This document shows, piece by piece, positions 1-11,029 of a stretch of 64,000 bases of DNA (its first letter is position 1; each line of letters opens with the position of its first letter). A program made the position numbers and the translations under genes. Source of the DNA: Hippopus hippopus (Eukaryota; Mollusca; Bivalvia; Cardiida; Cardiidae); contig OX328113.1 in the NCBI GenBank assembly GCA_946811185.2, positions 2,294,001 through 2,358,000 on the forward strand. Direction: 5' to 3'. The notes under the pieces were generated by a model. It made no database searches, had not been told where the DNA came from, and saw only the letters and a program-made list of their open reading frames with translations.

Positions 1-84
1 AATGAGACTTTTATAAAACTTGTAAGCGATAAACGAGAATCCTAAATATTCATACATTAAAATTCCAATATTCATTGTGCGCAT

Positions 85-565
85 ATAAGCTATACTCTGT
101 GAAAAGGGGGCTTAAGGCATCTGCAAAAAGTATCGACTCATGTCAGCCTGCGCTGTCCGTACATGCTGCTTTGGGTCGATTTCTTTTTTATTGGTCGATT
201 TTCTGCATGGCAATGGACCCTTCTACCTCAAGATTAATTCGGTTGCCAGACAATACAGAGTTAACCCTTTACCACACAATCCCTACTTTTGACGACCCTG
301 AGAAAGAAGCCTTTAGAAAACATTGTGGGAAAAGGAGAAAATGCTGGTAACCAGTATTTTCTCCTTTTCCCACAAGGTTTTCTACCCTTCACAAAACAAA
401 TTTCAAATTTTCAGTCACTTTTATTTTTTCGTCTGCAAATGATTTCGATTTGGACAAACATAAAATTTTGTCGTTTGGTAAAGAGTTAATGGATCCATAT
501 GTATGGTATGACTTGTTTGGTATGATACATCATGGAGATATAGCAAACCTCTTTTTGGCAGAGCA
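85..565 (+). repeat. B-family MITE copy split by an A-family copy
   Basis: Family B is a repeat of roughly 270-340 bp with ends like GAGCCATGCTCTG and a central GC-rich palindrome GCCTGCGCAG/CTGCGCAGGC. This copy starts near CTCTGTGAAAAGGGG and is interrupted at 261-489. Confidence 0.7.
261..489 (+). repeat. A-family MITE (TTAA-flanked palindromic element)
   Basis: Family A is about 230 bp, bounded by TTAACYCTTTACCA and its complement, with a central near-perfect palindrome of about 67 bp around AAAATGCTGGT. The TTAA at each end fits a piggyBac-type target duplication. The best copy for reference is 44,718-44,946. Confidence 0.8.
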
Positions 566-815
566 TATAATGAGCCATGCAGCCATGCTCTGAAAAGGGG
601 GCTTAATGCATCTGCGAAAAATCTCGACACATGTCACCCTGCGCAGTGCGCGCAGGCTGACCTGGGCCGAAACTTTTCACTATCGGTCAATTTTCTGTAT
701 GTTAATGGACCAGTCTATCTCATGATCCAGTCGGTTGTTAGACAAAGTGGACTTTATGGATCTATGATCATGTGATGATTTGCTTAGGATAACGCATCAC
801 GGAGTTACATTGTTA

Positions 816-959
816 GTTGTACGGTCAGGTGGCAGGGGACTTGGAAACTTGTTCACGGCTGTGGTGAATCATGTTGCCCCGAGCCGAAGGCGAAGTGGCG
901 ACATTAATCTCCACAGCCGTAAACAAGTTTCCAAGTCCCCTGCCACCTGACCGTACAAC
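816..959. repeat. 49-bp inverted repeat
   Basis: Arms 816-864 and 911-959 match with one mismatch, starting GTTGTACGGTCAGG, around a 46-nt loop. Probably a foldback element. Confidence 0.85.
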
Positions 960-963
960 GAAT

Positions 964-1333
964 TTATTATACTGCAAAGTTTTACCATTCCAACGTGTGT
1001 TAAGCGAAATTTACCTGGTTTTTTTTGGTTTCAAATATTGAGTACGCTGACGAAGTAGAATTTCCCTTCTGAGTGCCACAATTCAATGAAAAATGACGTC
1101 ACTGGGAAGTGACGTCACTGAAACCTTGGAAAAAAGTGCAGTTTGGTGCATAATCTTGATGTTAATCTTGATCGACGCCGCCATTTTGGATGTTGTGTTG
1201 AAAGTGTTGTCATGTATACGGGGTTCCCGAAAGGGAAACTGCTTTTACGTTGGTTTTTGCCAGTGTACATGATATATATGTTCGGGGCATATTATCCAAT
1301 CAGATCACTAGAAATTTCTTTGCAGTATAATAA
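964..1333. repeat. MITE with 16-bp terminal inverted repeats
   Basis: Ends TTATTATACTGCAAAG (964-979) and its complement (1,318-1,333). Inside are two TGACGTCA palindromes (1,094-1,101 and 1,110-1,117), the consensus CRE/ATF site; function in this place is not known. Confidence 0.65.
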
Positions 1334-1435
1334 TAAGCCCTCTTTTCACAGAGCATGGCTCGTATATTTTTAGAACCTGTTTTGCGTTGCTTTGTTTGAC
1401 TTTGTGTATATACAAAAGACACAATATCGGCACTT

Positions 1436-1784
1436 AAAGATACATCCTTACAGCTAGAGAGGAAAAACGGTGTTAAAACTTGATAGTATGTATAATGGCT
1501 CGGCTGTGTAAACATAGGTAAATTACTAACATGTATGTGTAGGGGATGGAAAAACTCACAGGATTTCTCCTCATTTAAAACCGGAAACGACAACAGCGAT
1601 TGCTTTGAGGGCCTTTACAACATGAAATGCATTTTCTATCTGTCGTAATCTGTGCGACCTTGCAGCCATCAGGAGCAACATTAGGCATGAAGATACAAGA
1701 ATGATTATAGTTTCATAAAATAAGAATAAAATGGGTAAAAAGTGGATGAAAACTGCCGGAAAACGAGTACAGATGTAGCTTTAA
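1436..1784 (+). repeat. P-family dispersed repeat
   Basis: Related to 14,690-15,000, 32,735-33,366, 40,897-41,240 and 48,590-48,932. Shared blocks include GCATGAAGATACAAGAATGA and terminal TTAAAGATACATC-like ends. The next stretch, 1,785-2,178, shows nothing I recognise. Confidence 0.65.
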
Positions 1785-2178
1785 GTATGTCATTTCACTA
1801 AATTTTACAGTGTACCGGAAGCACAGGGCACTTCACCTTCAACAAAATATTGTGTCGCTATAAAAAGTAGTTCTCTGGCGGCAGTTGTGATATTCAGTTA
1901 TTACTTAATATAGTTGATAAAAAGTAGTTGACAAAAACTAGTTTTATCAACAGAACAAAGTGACAGCTGAAATTGAATAACGTCTACCAAAATTCATATT
2001 CTTTATATTTTCGCAAAAATCGTAAGACAACCTGACTATCAGTCCTTTGATTTGAGGGGCAGGGAAAAGAGTTTTGTTTGCAGTGAGAAAATGTTAGCAT
2101 TAGGCATGTGTAAATAGTTGCAGTAACCAACAAAATATTACCAAAATAACAAAAAAATTAAAGAAAAAGAGAAAGAAA

Positions 2179-2393
2179 TTTAACTTTTATCCTGCTAAAA
2201 AAGTTCTATTAAACCTTCAAGCCGATGGTAAAAACCCGAATAATGCTTCTTCAAGATTAATTTTTGGAGAAAAAAAAATCTCCTTATCAGACGGTGTGGA
2301 TCCAAGATCAGACTGCACGTTCTGTGCAGTCTGATCTTGATCTACACTGTCTGCAAAAGGTCAGTAAGTCGCGCTTAGCAGCCTAAGGGTTAA
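2179..2393 (+). repeat. F-family MITE (TTAA-flanked, TGCAC palindrome)
   Basis: Family F begins TTAACYYTTATCCTGC, ends CAGCCTAAGGGTTAA and has a central palindrome of about 55 bp, GATCAGACTGCAC and complement. Again bounded by TTAA. Confidence 0.75.
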
Positions 2394-2447
2394 CATTTCT
2401 CTAAACCGAGCAAAAATCCCAACTAATTCGAAACAATTTTTTACCCT

Positions 2448-2707
2448 TTAACCTGATATACGTAAGTGTGAGATTTGCTTTGCAGACCGCGTGGATATAA
2501 AACCAAACTTTAACCAGCTATGTGAAATCCAGTGCTTTATTTTTTTGCGAACAGTGTAGATCAAGACTAAATTGTACAGGGCATGCAGTCTAATCTTGGA
2601 TCTACACTGTCCGATATAACAAATAGAGTCTTCAAATCGCAATGTTTTGGATTGTTTTGCTATTAACTGGAAATTTTGATTTTAATTATTCGGTAGTAAA
2701 TGGGTCA
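2448..2707 (-). repeat. Longer F-family variant
   Basis: The central dyad with GTGTAGATC arms is present; flanks are like the variant at 29,490-29,715 and 53,095-53,288. Confidence 0.55.
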
Positions 2708-3235
2708 AGTCTTTACCAGACGACAAATTGAAAACATTGTGGGAAAAAGAGAAAATGCTGGTAACCAGTATGTCCTCCTTTTATTTTAATTTTTTCAAAA
2801 GCCTTCTTCCTCAGGGTCGTTGTCGGGCCCTGGTAGCGAAGTCGGTAGCGTACATGACTTGAGAACGGGGAGTTGCTGGTTCGATCCTCGGCTTGGCTAA
2901 TTTCTTGACGAGGATTGATGATAGTCATTGCGACAGGATTCATTCCTCTCTCACCGCTGATAATTGTTTCGACGATAGTAATATGGGAAAGCAGCCAACG
3001 GCTTAGGAAGAAATTGATGCGAAGTACTGGTAAAAGAAGCTCTGGGAAAGCATGGATAAGTGCATTGGCCGCCGCATTATAACCGAAATAATATTGAGCT
3101 TAAGTTCTCAAACACGGTAGAAAACATTGTGGAAAAAGGAGAAAATGCTTGTTTCAAGCATTTTCTCCTTTTTCCACAATGTTTTCAAAGCCTTATTCTT
3201 CACGGTCGTTTAAAATTCGAGTTTTTATGGCAAAG
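2708..3235 (+). repeat. A-family copy or copies with an inserted SINE
   Basis: A-type sequence at 2,708-2,820 and again at 3,108-3,235 brackets a C SINE. The second part contains a clear 60-bp palindrome. 3,236-3,430 shows nothing recognised. Confidence 0.55.
2824..3100 (+). repeat. C-family tRNA-derived SINE
   Basis: Family C has a tRNA-like head (GGTAGC..AGTCGGTAGCG, then GGTTCGATCC as A and B boxes), a body with GATGATAGTCATTGCGACAG and a tail ending in CAATCAATC. This copy lacks the tail. Confidence 0.8.
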
Positions 3236-3429
3236 GGTACAGATAGCCTATAAGTGAATAGAGTCGTAATTATCCGGAAATTCTGTTCCCGCGTAAATTA
3301 CGTTTCCTCCAGGGGGCGACACAATCTGTTAGTTACACACGAGAATCTCGCCCCGAGGCTGCTTGGAAAAAATCACAAATGGGCAATACTCTTTTAAACG
3401 GGGGTTCAAAGTAACAATAGCTGCCAAAA

Positions 3430-3735
3430 GTAAACAAAGAAGGACTCGTTTTTTCGACCGCATCACACCCCGTTCGAGTGACATATTTTTATTATCACAC
3501 ACTACCAGTTGATTATCCTATTTATTATATTCCTAATTCACTTTTTTTTTCTAATAATCATCAAGAATGGTACAATATGACCAATATAGGAAAAAAGTAG
3601 TTCCGGCAAACATTCTATAAAAACAATATTGTCACTAGTGATGATACCATAATTATCATCACTAGTGGTGTTATTCACTGTGAGATCTCAGTAATTCACT
3701 GATAGGAATATAATAAACAGGTCTATCCCATAGAT
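3430..3735 (+). repeat. I-family dispersed repeat
   Basis: Matches 19,000-19,345 over most of its length (shared AAAGTAGTTCCGGCAAACAT and GTCACTAGTGATGATAC). No coding potential. Confidence 0.6.
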
Positions 3736-3794
3736 AGATATAAATGTATAGCTTGTGTTTGTATAGGGGGACACTTATACTGCCTTGCTATAGA

Positions 3795-3875
3795 GCTAGC
3801 TTTTGTAGCGACGTGGTAGAGCATTCACCTTGGGACCTAGAGGTCCAGGGTTCAATACTCGCCCTGGGAGGTTAT
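3795..3875 (+). other. tRNA-like sequence, pseudogene or SINE head
   Basis: Contains a degenerate A box (TAGCGACGTGGTAGAGC) and B box (GGTTCAATACT) at tRNA spacing, but arms pair poorly. Not called as a functional tRNA. Confidence 0.35.
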
Positions 3876-3894
3876 TTGTCAGAACTGTTACATA

Positions 3895-4197
3895 GGTGTT
3901 AAATTGTATTGTATTTAGATCAAATCATTCAAAAAGTATGGAAGTTATTGTAAAGATGACAATCTCTTACTGTGCGGTCGGTGCAAGTGTTAGTCGCTGG
4001 CAGAGAAATTTATTTCAAAATTAGTTCAAAAGTTGCCAGGTCACTGTACCTTTTGTTTACTTTTTGCCTAATTTAAAATTCATTTTTCTGCCAGTGACTA
4101 ATACTTTGACCGACCACACAATTACAGATTGTCATCTTCACAATATTTTCCATACTTTTAAATGATATGATTTAAATTCGAAATGCATTTTAACACC
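3895..4197. repeat. J-family long-TIR MITE
   Basis: Ends GGTGTTAAA and complement, with long imperfect arms (GTATGGAA..ATTGT..AAGATGACAATCT). Two more complete copies at 31,862-32,150 and 36,978-37,280. Confidence 0.75.
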
Positions 4198-4204
4198 TAC
4201 ATTG

Positions 4205-4728
4205 TCTTTTTGGCCCCTATTGGGCCTTTAATGCATCTGCAAAACGTGTCAATCAAGGTCAGCCTGTACAATCCGCGCAGGCTGACCTGTGACCAAACTT
4301 TTATGCATTTGGTAAATCTTCTGCATGTCCAAGGACTATTCTACCTCAGGATTCGGCAGAATATAAGACAAAATGTATTTTAAGGATCCATAATTATTTG
4401 ATGACCTGCTCGATAATAATAATTGGGTTGCAACACGCGAAAAGGGGCATTCGGACATTTGCGTAAAGTGTCGTCTCGGATCAGTCCGCGCAGGCTAATC
4501 CGAGACGGCACTTTACGACTACATTAGATTTTTTCCTACAGTAGACCTGTGTGAAACAGAAAATTGCATAAAAACGGAAAGTGTCGTTTTGGATTAGCCT
4601 GCGCGGACTGCGCAGGCTGATCCGAGACGACACTTTACGCAAATGTCCGAATGCCCCTTTTCGCGTGTTGCAGGCCATATAATGCATCACGGAGATGCGT
4701 TGAAAGCCCCTTTTGTCAGAGCATTGGT
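4205..4728 (+). repeat. B-family copy interrupted by a G-family MITE
   Basis: B sequence stops at about 4,428 and continues at 4,673 with ATAATGCATCACGGAGATGC, so the G element landed in it. Confidence 0.65.
4429..4672. repeat. G-family MITE with 56-bp TIRs
   Basis: Both ends share 56 identical bases starting TGCAACACGCGAAAAGGGGC. Sub-terminal CCTGCGCAG palindromes follow; the left one lacks 9 bp. Second copy at 17,556-17,808. Confidence 0.85.
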
Positions 4729-4809
4729 AACATATTTTTGGTCAGCAGAGAGAAAAAAAACTTATTTACAGTAGGCTAGCTGAAGGCTTTTTTTGTCACA
4801 CTATCATTG

Positions 4810-4887
4810 CTTTACGGACAGTGTAGATTCAAGATCATACTGCACGTTCGGTGCAGTCTGATCTTTGATCTACATTGTCTGTAATGG
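4810..4887 (+). repeat. F-family core fragment
   Basis: Only the central palindrome remains, with arms ACAGTGTAGAT and complement. Confidence 0.55.
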
Positions 4888-5030
4888 TGCATACATTTCT
4901 AGGTTGGCACCCTTTCATCAAAACGTGGTTTGGCGAATAAATTGGTTACAGAACTAAATTTGCGATATTGTCATCGTTTTCCTGAATTTGAGTTAGCCTG
5001 CTTAACTCAATTTAGTCATGTTTTAACGAC

Positions 5031-5231
5031 ACAGAGAGAGAGAGCGAGAGAGAGGAGAAAAGAGAGAGAGAGAGAGCGAGAGAGAGAGAGAGAGAGAGAG
5101 GGGGGAGGTGAGAGAGAGAGAGGGACAGGGGAGAGGGAGAGAGAGGAGGGAGAGAGAGAGGTGGGAGAGGGAGAGAGAGAGGTGGGAGAGGGAGAGAGAG
5201 AGAGGGTGGAGGAGAAGAAGGAGGGTAGACC

Positions 5232-5290
<59 letters not shown>

Positions 5291-5318
5291 GGGTGGGGAG
5301 CGAGGAGAGAGAGAGAGT
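5031..5318. repeat. Long GA microsatellite
   Basis: Nearly 290 bp of AG repeats with occasional interruptions, including a pure stretch of more than 40 bp at about 5,236-5,283. Open frames in it are repeat artefacts. 5,350-5,415 looks like a decayed D-SINE tail; 5,420-5,739 shows nothing. Confidence 0.95.
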
Positions 5319-5739
5319 TTTGTTGAAATGATCATAAGAAATGCACGTCAGAGCCCTGGCTGAGTACCGGTGAAACCTGGGAGACACGTGAATTAGTGAG
5401 GAGGCGCCGGTATGTAACTATACTGAATTTGATTGCATCGTTAAACATTAATCATTTAATCAACCAGTGAATCAGTCATTCAGACGGAAGGCCTAGTCCT
5501 GGTGCAACAAAGGAAACACACGAATGAGTTTACTGTTACCCTGATGTAGCCTTTTTCTCTGCTTACCGCACCATTTGATTTGAGCTAACAGGACTTTTCA
5601 CGAAGAAGCTTTGTAGATCCTAACTACGACCGGAAACGAAACTTTTCAAGCATCAGTGATTACAAGCAGGACTTGTTTCAAGTCTGCGGGTTGTTTTATA
5701 CGAAGCCTCATAGGCGTCATGTTTAACAGTTTTTTCCTC

Positions 5740-6245
5740 AATTATAACGAAATCGGCCTACTGATTCGATTAACATGAAGTATTAAGTCGTTATAACGAA
5801 ATCCTTTTTCGATAACACGAATTATGAACGATAGTACACTTTAGCAAAATACTACTATGATTATTTGCTTTAACGAAATACTAGTTTGTTTAAACGAAAT
5901 AATAATTTGCTTAAACGAATTACTAGTTTGTTTAAACAAATATAATTCGCTTTAACGAAATCCAAATTCGAAAAAATAGGATGGTGCACCGGTCACGTAC
6001 AGTCGATTCATGGTAGACGAAAACTAACGAGTGTTTCGAACATTTATAATTTTGTAATCAAAATTTTGATTGAACAGATGGGTTTTATGATCGAATAAGC
6101 ATTTCGTTTTGTCAAATTAGTAATTGAATAACGTTATAATTTATCATTTCATTTTATCGAATAAGGATTGCGTTTATCATTGTTATCTGGTTATAACGAA
6201 ATATTATTTTGTTTTGTTGAATTAGTATTTCGTTATTACAAAAGA
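5740..6245 (+). repeat. Degenerate TAACGAAAT repeat region
   Basis: The motif TAACGAAAT or AAACGAAAT recurs every 20-30 bp, most densely at 5,790-5,970. No gene. Confidence 0.65.
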
Positions 6246-6354
6246 AAAGAGAATGTGTGATTTTTAATACTTGAGGGGCTCCGTAGTTTTACTACTGCAA
6301 CCACATTAATCATAACGATTGGAGTCTACCGAACAATTCAGTGTTCAACTACCA

Positions 6355-6493
6355 AGAGGAAGAACACTTTTAAAAGTATCGTGGGAGAGGAGAAAAGGCT
6401 GGTTACCAGCATTTTCTCCTTTTCCCACAATTTTTTTATAAACCTTTCTACTGAGGGTTGTTAAAACTCAAATTTGTGTGGTAGAGGGTTAGA
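6355..6493 (+). repeat. A-family partial copy
   Basis: Palindrome with a GTGG-containing left arm and CCCACAA right arm, then GTGTGGTAGAGGGTTA as the right end. Confidence 0.65.
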
Positions 6494-7660
6494 TTAAATT
6501 TTACTCCTTGCTTCTAAAGATTCTGCATCTTGTTGCACATGGAAATTAATTCTATTGAAACGGCATCATGAAATTGAATGAATAGGAATTGATATAAAGG
6601 CTGAAAGACAAAGAAAGGAAGAAAGAAGAAATAAATATATAATAAATAAATAAAAAAGTAAATCCTTACCTGTTAAAACAGTCTTACTCTCCCTTTGATA
6701 GCAACCCGCTCAAAAATCGGCTGAAAAGTAGACACATGTGTCACAGAATAAAAGTAAGAAAAAAGACCTCGAATAATTCACACCACTCAATAAACTGCTA
6801 TTCTTCGTTACATTTTCTAGCCATCATCTACTTTACGTCAATTAACACAAATTCCACGCCACATTTAAGTAACTGTCTTACAATATCAACTTTATCAGTG
6901 ATCATGTTTTGTTCAAGCAAAACTCACAGGAAAAATTCACAGAAAACAATCCATGAAAAATTAAAAACATGTGACGAACGTTACTTGTTGGTCTACTCGT
7001 TCTCAAGTACAGTTTCTTACTGCCTAACGTTGATGAATGCAAGTTCCGGACCCATGTCATATATGAACAACTGTCTGATAATGTCAACTTAATCAGTCAA
7101 TATGCTTCGCCAGGCAAAGCGGACTAAATTCACAGACAACGATCTTCAAACACTGTACCAAAAGACAACATTTAAGACTTGCCGAAAGTGGAAGTATTTG
7201 CAGACAAGGTTCAGCTTGTCGCATGGAAAGCCAGCCCCATTGTAATGTCAACTGTTAACTGACTCCTTACACAAGTTTTCACCAATAAAGTCTACTCTGT
7301 TCCTCCAAAACAGATTTAATTTTCGTAACAATAAATTGTTCGCCTTTAAAACTGTTAACTGACTCCTTCGTATATACTTTGAGTAGATCTCTTTTCTTGT
7401 CAGAGTCATAAAAGTTCTATAAACTATTGGACACCCTTAAAACAAACTCCCGGATTTGTCAACTGTTGACCGACTCCTTACTCAGATTAAAAGCGATCTC
7501 CTTGAGATGCACAAATATTTATGTTCCAAACAGACACAATGGGCGCTGTGGCAAACAGGGACTTAGTGTATCTTCGTGATGCTTTTGTTTGCTTACTACT
7601 CTTACGAACAAAGTCTGTAACAAAGAAACAAATGAATATATGCATGGCTGAAATACAAAC
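6494..7660. repeat. Unassigned region with a thrice-repeated motif
   Basis: Mostly unrecognised sequence. ACTGTTAACTGACTCCTT recurs near 7,250, 7,350 and 7,460 (about 100-110 bp apart), suggesting a decayed tandem array. A piece near 7,100-7,230 resembles the A-family flank. Confidence 0.4.
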
Positions 7661-7765
7661 CGCATCTGGCGGGATTCGAATCCACGGCGGACAAGATCCT
7701 CGTTTTTCGAGGTTTTAAAAGACCAGTACTATAACCACTGAGCTAAAGAGATATCTCCCTAACGC
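7660..7765 (-). repeat. tRNA-like SINE head on the minus strand
   Basis: Read in reverse: TTTAGCTCAGTGGTTATAG and GGATTCGAATCCC as A and B boxes, tRNA-Lys-like in the anticodon area but with an internal insertion. Confidence 0.5.
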
Positions 7766-7842
7766 AGTTGTTAGGTATTGTATTTAAATCGGGACGAAGC
7801 CATGCATGAAGGAGTGGTCTCTCGTAACACTACATGTATTAT

Positions 7843-8165
7843 TATACCCCCGCAAAACGAATGTTTGCGGGGGTATACTGGAATCAGCCTGTCTGTCCGT
7901 CCGTCCGTGTGTCCGTCGGACTGTGTCCGTCAGTGTACAAAATACTAGTAATTTTGTGTCGCGAACTCCTCCTACAGTTTTGCTGCTACTGTATTGAAAG
8001 TTTGTTGATACATTGATCGTATACTGAAGTTGTGCAAGATGCAGTTTTCAATCATCTACTCCCTATGATTCCAGGGTAATCTCCCCTTGAACTTAGAATT
8101 TTTTTTGTTAAATTGCCTGTTTCTGTCAAAGCGCTGGCGGGGGTATTAAGTCACATTCAGTGACA
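7843..8165 (+). repeat. Dispersed repeat with GC hairpin at its start
   Basis: Opens with CCCCCGCAAA and its complement TTTGCGGGGG, then CTGTCTGTCCGTCCGTCC; ends in GCGGGGGTATTAAG. Similar CCGTCCGTCC repeats occur at 12,690-12,995. Confidence 0.5.
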
Positions 8166-8180
8166 GCTCTAGTTATTATT

Positions 8181-8427
8181 GTATTGGAGTTGTACGTTAT
8201 TTAAACAGCTTATGTCATATCAGGGCGGTTGGTGCACCTACGCACGTGTTTCCTACTTTTCTCATACAAGTACTGACATATCTTTCTTTCCAAGTACTGA
8301 ATTTTTTTCTCTCATGTATCAGAGATTAGAGGCGAAAAATCGCCGGTGAGTTTGCCTGGCGGGTATCGAACTCACAACCACCAGGTCACCAGTCCGATGC
8401 GCTAACTACTGAGCTACCCGGGTGGGC
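8181..8427 (-). repeat. M-family tRNA-derived SINE
   Basis: On the minus strand it starts with a tRNA-like head (GGGTAGCTCAGTAGTTAGC, GAGTTCGATACCC). Other copies at 44,168-44,420 and 52,044-52,297. Confidence 0.65.
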
Positions 8428-8436
8428 TCAAGCAAA

Positions 8437-8690
8437 GCGGACTTAAACTCACAGACAACGATCTTTTAACTCTGTACCAAACGACAAAATTCTAGACTTG
8501 CCCAAATTGGGAGCATTTGCAGATAACAAAAATAAATGTGAGTCAGAAATCAAAATTTGTAACGAAAAAAAAAAGTCGTGGAAAAAGGAGAAAATGCTGG
8601 TTTCTAGCATTTTTTCCTTTTCCCACAATGTTTTCAAAAGCCTTCTCCATCAGAGTTGTTAGAACTCGGGATTGTGTGATAACGGTTTAC
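8437..8690 (+). repeat. A-family copy
   Basis: Left end reads CTGTACCAAACGACAAAATT; the central palindrome is 8,577-8,640. Confidence 0.65.
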
Positions 8691-8772
8691 AAGAGACTGT
8701 ATTCTACGGTACATGTTGTTCTTTCTCAAGATGCAGATTCTTGCAGTCGCAGTTATTGTACTCAAGTGTTGC

Positions 8773-9083
8773 CGAGCCCGGGTAGCTCAGTCGGTAAACG
8801 TGCAGGACTTGAAAACAGGGGGTCGTGGCTTCGATCCCTGGCTCGGCCAATTTCTTTCCGAGGATTGATGATAGTCATTGCGACAGGAGTCATTCCTCTC
8901 TCACCGCTGCCCGTTGTTTCGACGATGGTTATGTGGAAAAGCAGCCAGTGGCTTGGAAAGAAAATTGTGCGGAGGACTGGTGAAAGAGACTCCAGGATAG
9001 CATGGATAGGTGCACTGGCCGCCACGATATAACCGAAATAATTTTGAAAACGGCGTTAAACACCATAAAATCAATCAATCAAT
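8773..9083 (+). repeat. C-family SINE, nearly full length
   Basis: Head, body and (CAAT)n tail all present. A B-family fragment follows at 9,110-9,172; the rest to 9,384 is unassigned. Confidence 0.85.
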
Positions 9084-9384
9084 GTACACATAATTATGTT
9101 ATCTAACCCGTTGCGCGGACTGTGGGGGCTGACTTGGGTCGATACTTTTTGCAGATGCATTAAACCTCCTATTCATAAAACAGGACTTGTATATTTTCTT
9201 TAAAAGTTCTATACCTTATTGCTTGTTTCTTAACACTACAGTTGTCAAGTATAATAGTTAGCCCACGATAAGTCCGACAACGTTCATTCCACTCTACTTG
9301 TTATCGACCTGTTATTTTCCTTCAAATACAGAATTCAGATAACAATTTGTACCCACTAGATTATTTAGTTTCGGTGAATTCCAT

Positions 9385-9632
9385 ATGCTATCACTCGCCC
9401 AAACTCTTTACAAGAAGACACCACTTTAGGTTGGATCAAGCTTAAAGCATTTGCATACAACAAAATCAATGTAGTTCAAATGATCGGATTTTTCTTTAAA
9501 AGGTTAGAAAACATTGTGGGAAAAGGAGAAAATGCAGGCTTCCAGCATTTTCTCCTTCACCCACAACGTTTTCAAAGGCATTATCTCTCTGATTCGTTAA
9601 AAATCTGGATTGTGTGGTAAAGGATTAAATTC
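9385..9632 (+). repeat. A-family copy
   Basis: Contains the central palindrome with one arm changed (ATGCAGGCTTCCAGCAT) and ends GTGTGGTAAAGGATTAAA. 9,633-9,817 is unassigned. Confidence 0.65.
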
Positions 9633-9817
9633 TGAACTTGTAAAGTACGAAACTTGTTAACCTTTTCTTAGCCGTTAAGTTTTGCTGCACAAATCCATCG
9701 TACGATTTTCGTTTACAGTGTAACATTTTAATAAAACAATCGTCAGTATTGTCTAACGGTTGATGATGAACGACATTTTAACTTTACGACTTTCATAATT
9801 GTTTTCCTTGCGGTGCA

Positions 9818-10360
9818 CGGACAACTTGGCCCGGAGGATTTGACCTAGAACGATTTGGCCAAGACGATTCGGCCCCGAGATGTTGACACAGAACGAGTTG
9901 GCTCAAAGGATTTTGCACGGATGATTAGGCATATGACGATTTGGCCCAGGACAAATCAGCCTTGGGCGATTTGGCCATGGACGATTTGGCCTGGCACGAT
10001 TTAACATAAGACGAATTACCCGGACGATTTGGTCTAGAACGATATGGTTTAGGACGAGTTGGCCTACAACGAAATGGCTTAGGACGATTTGGCCTGGTGG
10101 ATTTTGCCAGGGACGATAAAGCTCTGGATGATCTGGCTTGGGATGATTTGGCCTGGGACGCTTTGGCCTACAACGACATGGCTTAAAAAGATTTGACCTA
10201 CAAAGATATGGCTTGAAATGATTTGGCCTAGAACGATATGGCTTATAACGATTTGGCCTAGAACGATATGTCTTATAACGATTTGGCCTAGAACGATATG
10301 GCTTATAACGATTTGGCCCGGTGGATATGTCCTGGCACGATTTTGCCAGGACGATTTGGA
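9818..10360 (+). repeat. ACGATTTGGCC minisatellite with 30-bp higher-order unit
   Basis: About 540 bp of degenerate 14-16 bp units of the type GACGATTTGGCCTG. At 10,231-10,320 the units are organised as three nearly identical 30-bp repeats alternating GATATGGCTTATAAC and GATTTGGCCTA. Confidence 0.85.
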
Positions 10361-11029
10361 ATTGTAGTCGGTGATATACCCATGATAAAAGCAGGGTCCG
10401 TATTTACCAACCGATCCTAATAATTATTATCATTCTTATTTTAACTCTAAAGAATTGTCTAAAGTGCAAAATTAATCCTCAAGCATGCTAAATAAATGAA
10501 CGAAAAGTTCCATTCAATATGAATATCTCAGTTTCAAAGATGATTTCACTTGACAAAAAAATACCGTGTATCGAACAGTGTAGATTCAAGATCAGATTGC
10601 ACGTTTTGTTAACTTTCTAAATTTGGAACAAGACAAAGAGTTCAATTTAAAAATTTAAATTCGGTAGTGAAAACGGGCCTTGCATATTGATAATCGTAGA
10701 GCACAAATGAGCGTACTATCTTTAATAAAATTAATCCCCCCCCCCGTGCCCTCCCCCCCCCCCCCCCCCCGTGCCCTCCCCCTATCCCAACCCCACCCCA
10801 ACAAATAAATAAATAAAAGAATAGCAGGGGCTGTATTGGATGAAAATAAATGTTTTGAATGTTTGTATAGTTTCAAGCCAAAAATTAAGATAAAGCTAAA
10901 TACTCCCTAGACAATTTTAGCATTCATTTCAACTTCACGCTTAATAAAATATTTAAAAGCAGACTTTCAAAGCATTTAGGCGAAATTTGATCCAAGCGTG
11001 TGGAAAACGATTTACCTGACCTGTCAAAC
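10361..11029. repeat. Unassigned region with a C-rich tract
   Basis: 10,737-10,800 is almost pure C with GTGCC interruptions. A short F fragment lies at about 10,565-10,605. No gene. Confidence 0.5.

Larger units (their letters stand above)
571..1365 (+). repeat. Second B-family copy carrying nested elements
   Basis: The B sequence runs from 571 to about 812 and resumes at about 1,334 with the typical CTTTTCACAGAGCATGGCTC end. The intervening 520 bp are two further repeats listed separately. Confidence 0.6.

Noticed and set aside
5012..5387. Overlapping long frames on both strands rich in Arg-Glu or Leu-Ser
   Set aside because: They are translations of the GA microsatellite in several phases; no start context or domain.
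8773..8850. tRNA gene
   Set aside because: A and B boxes belong to the C SINE head, with several sister copies carrying the same body and CAAT tail; arms do not fold into a clean cloverleaf. The same applies to the D, M and N heads.
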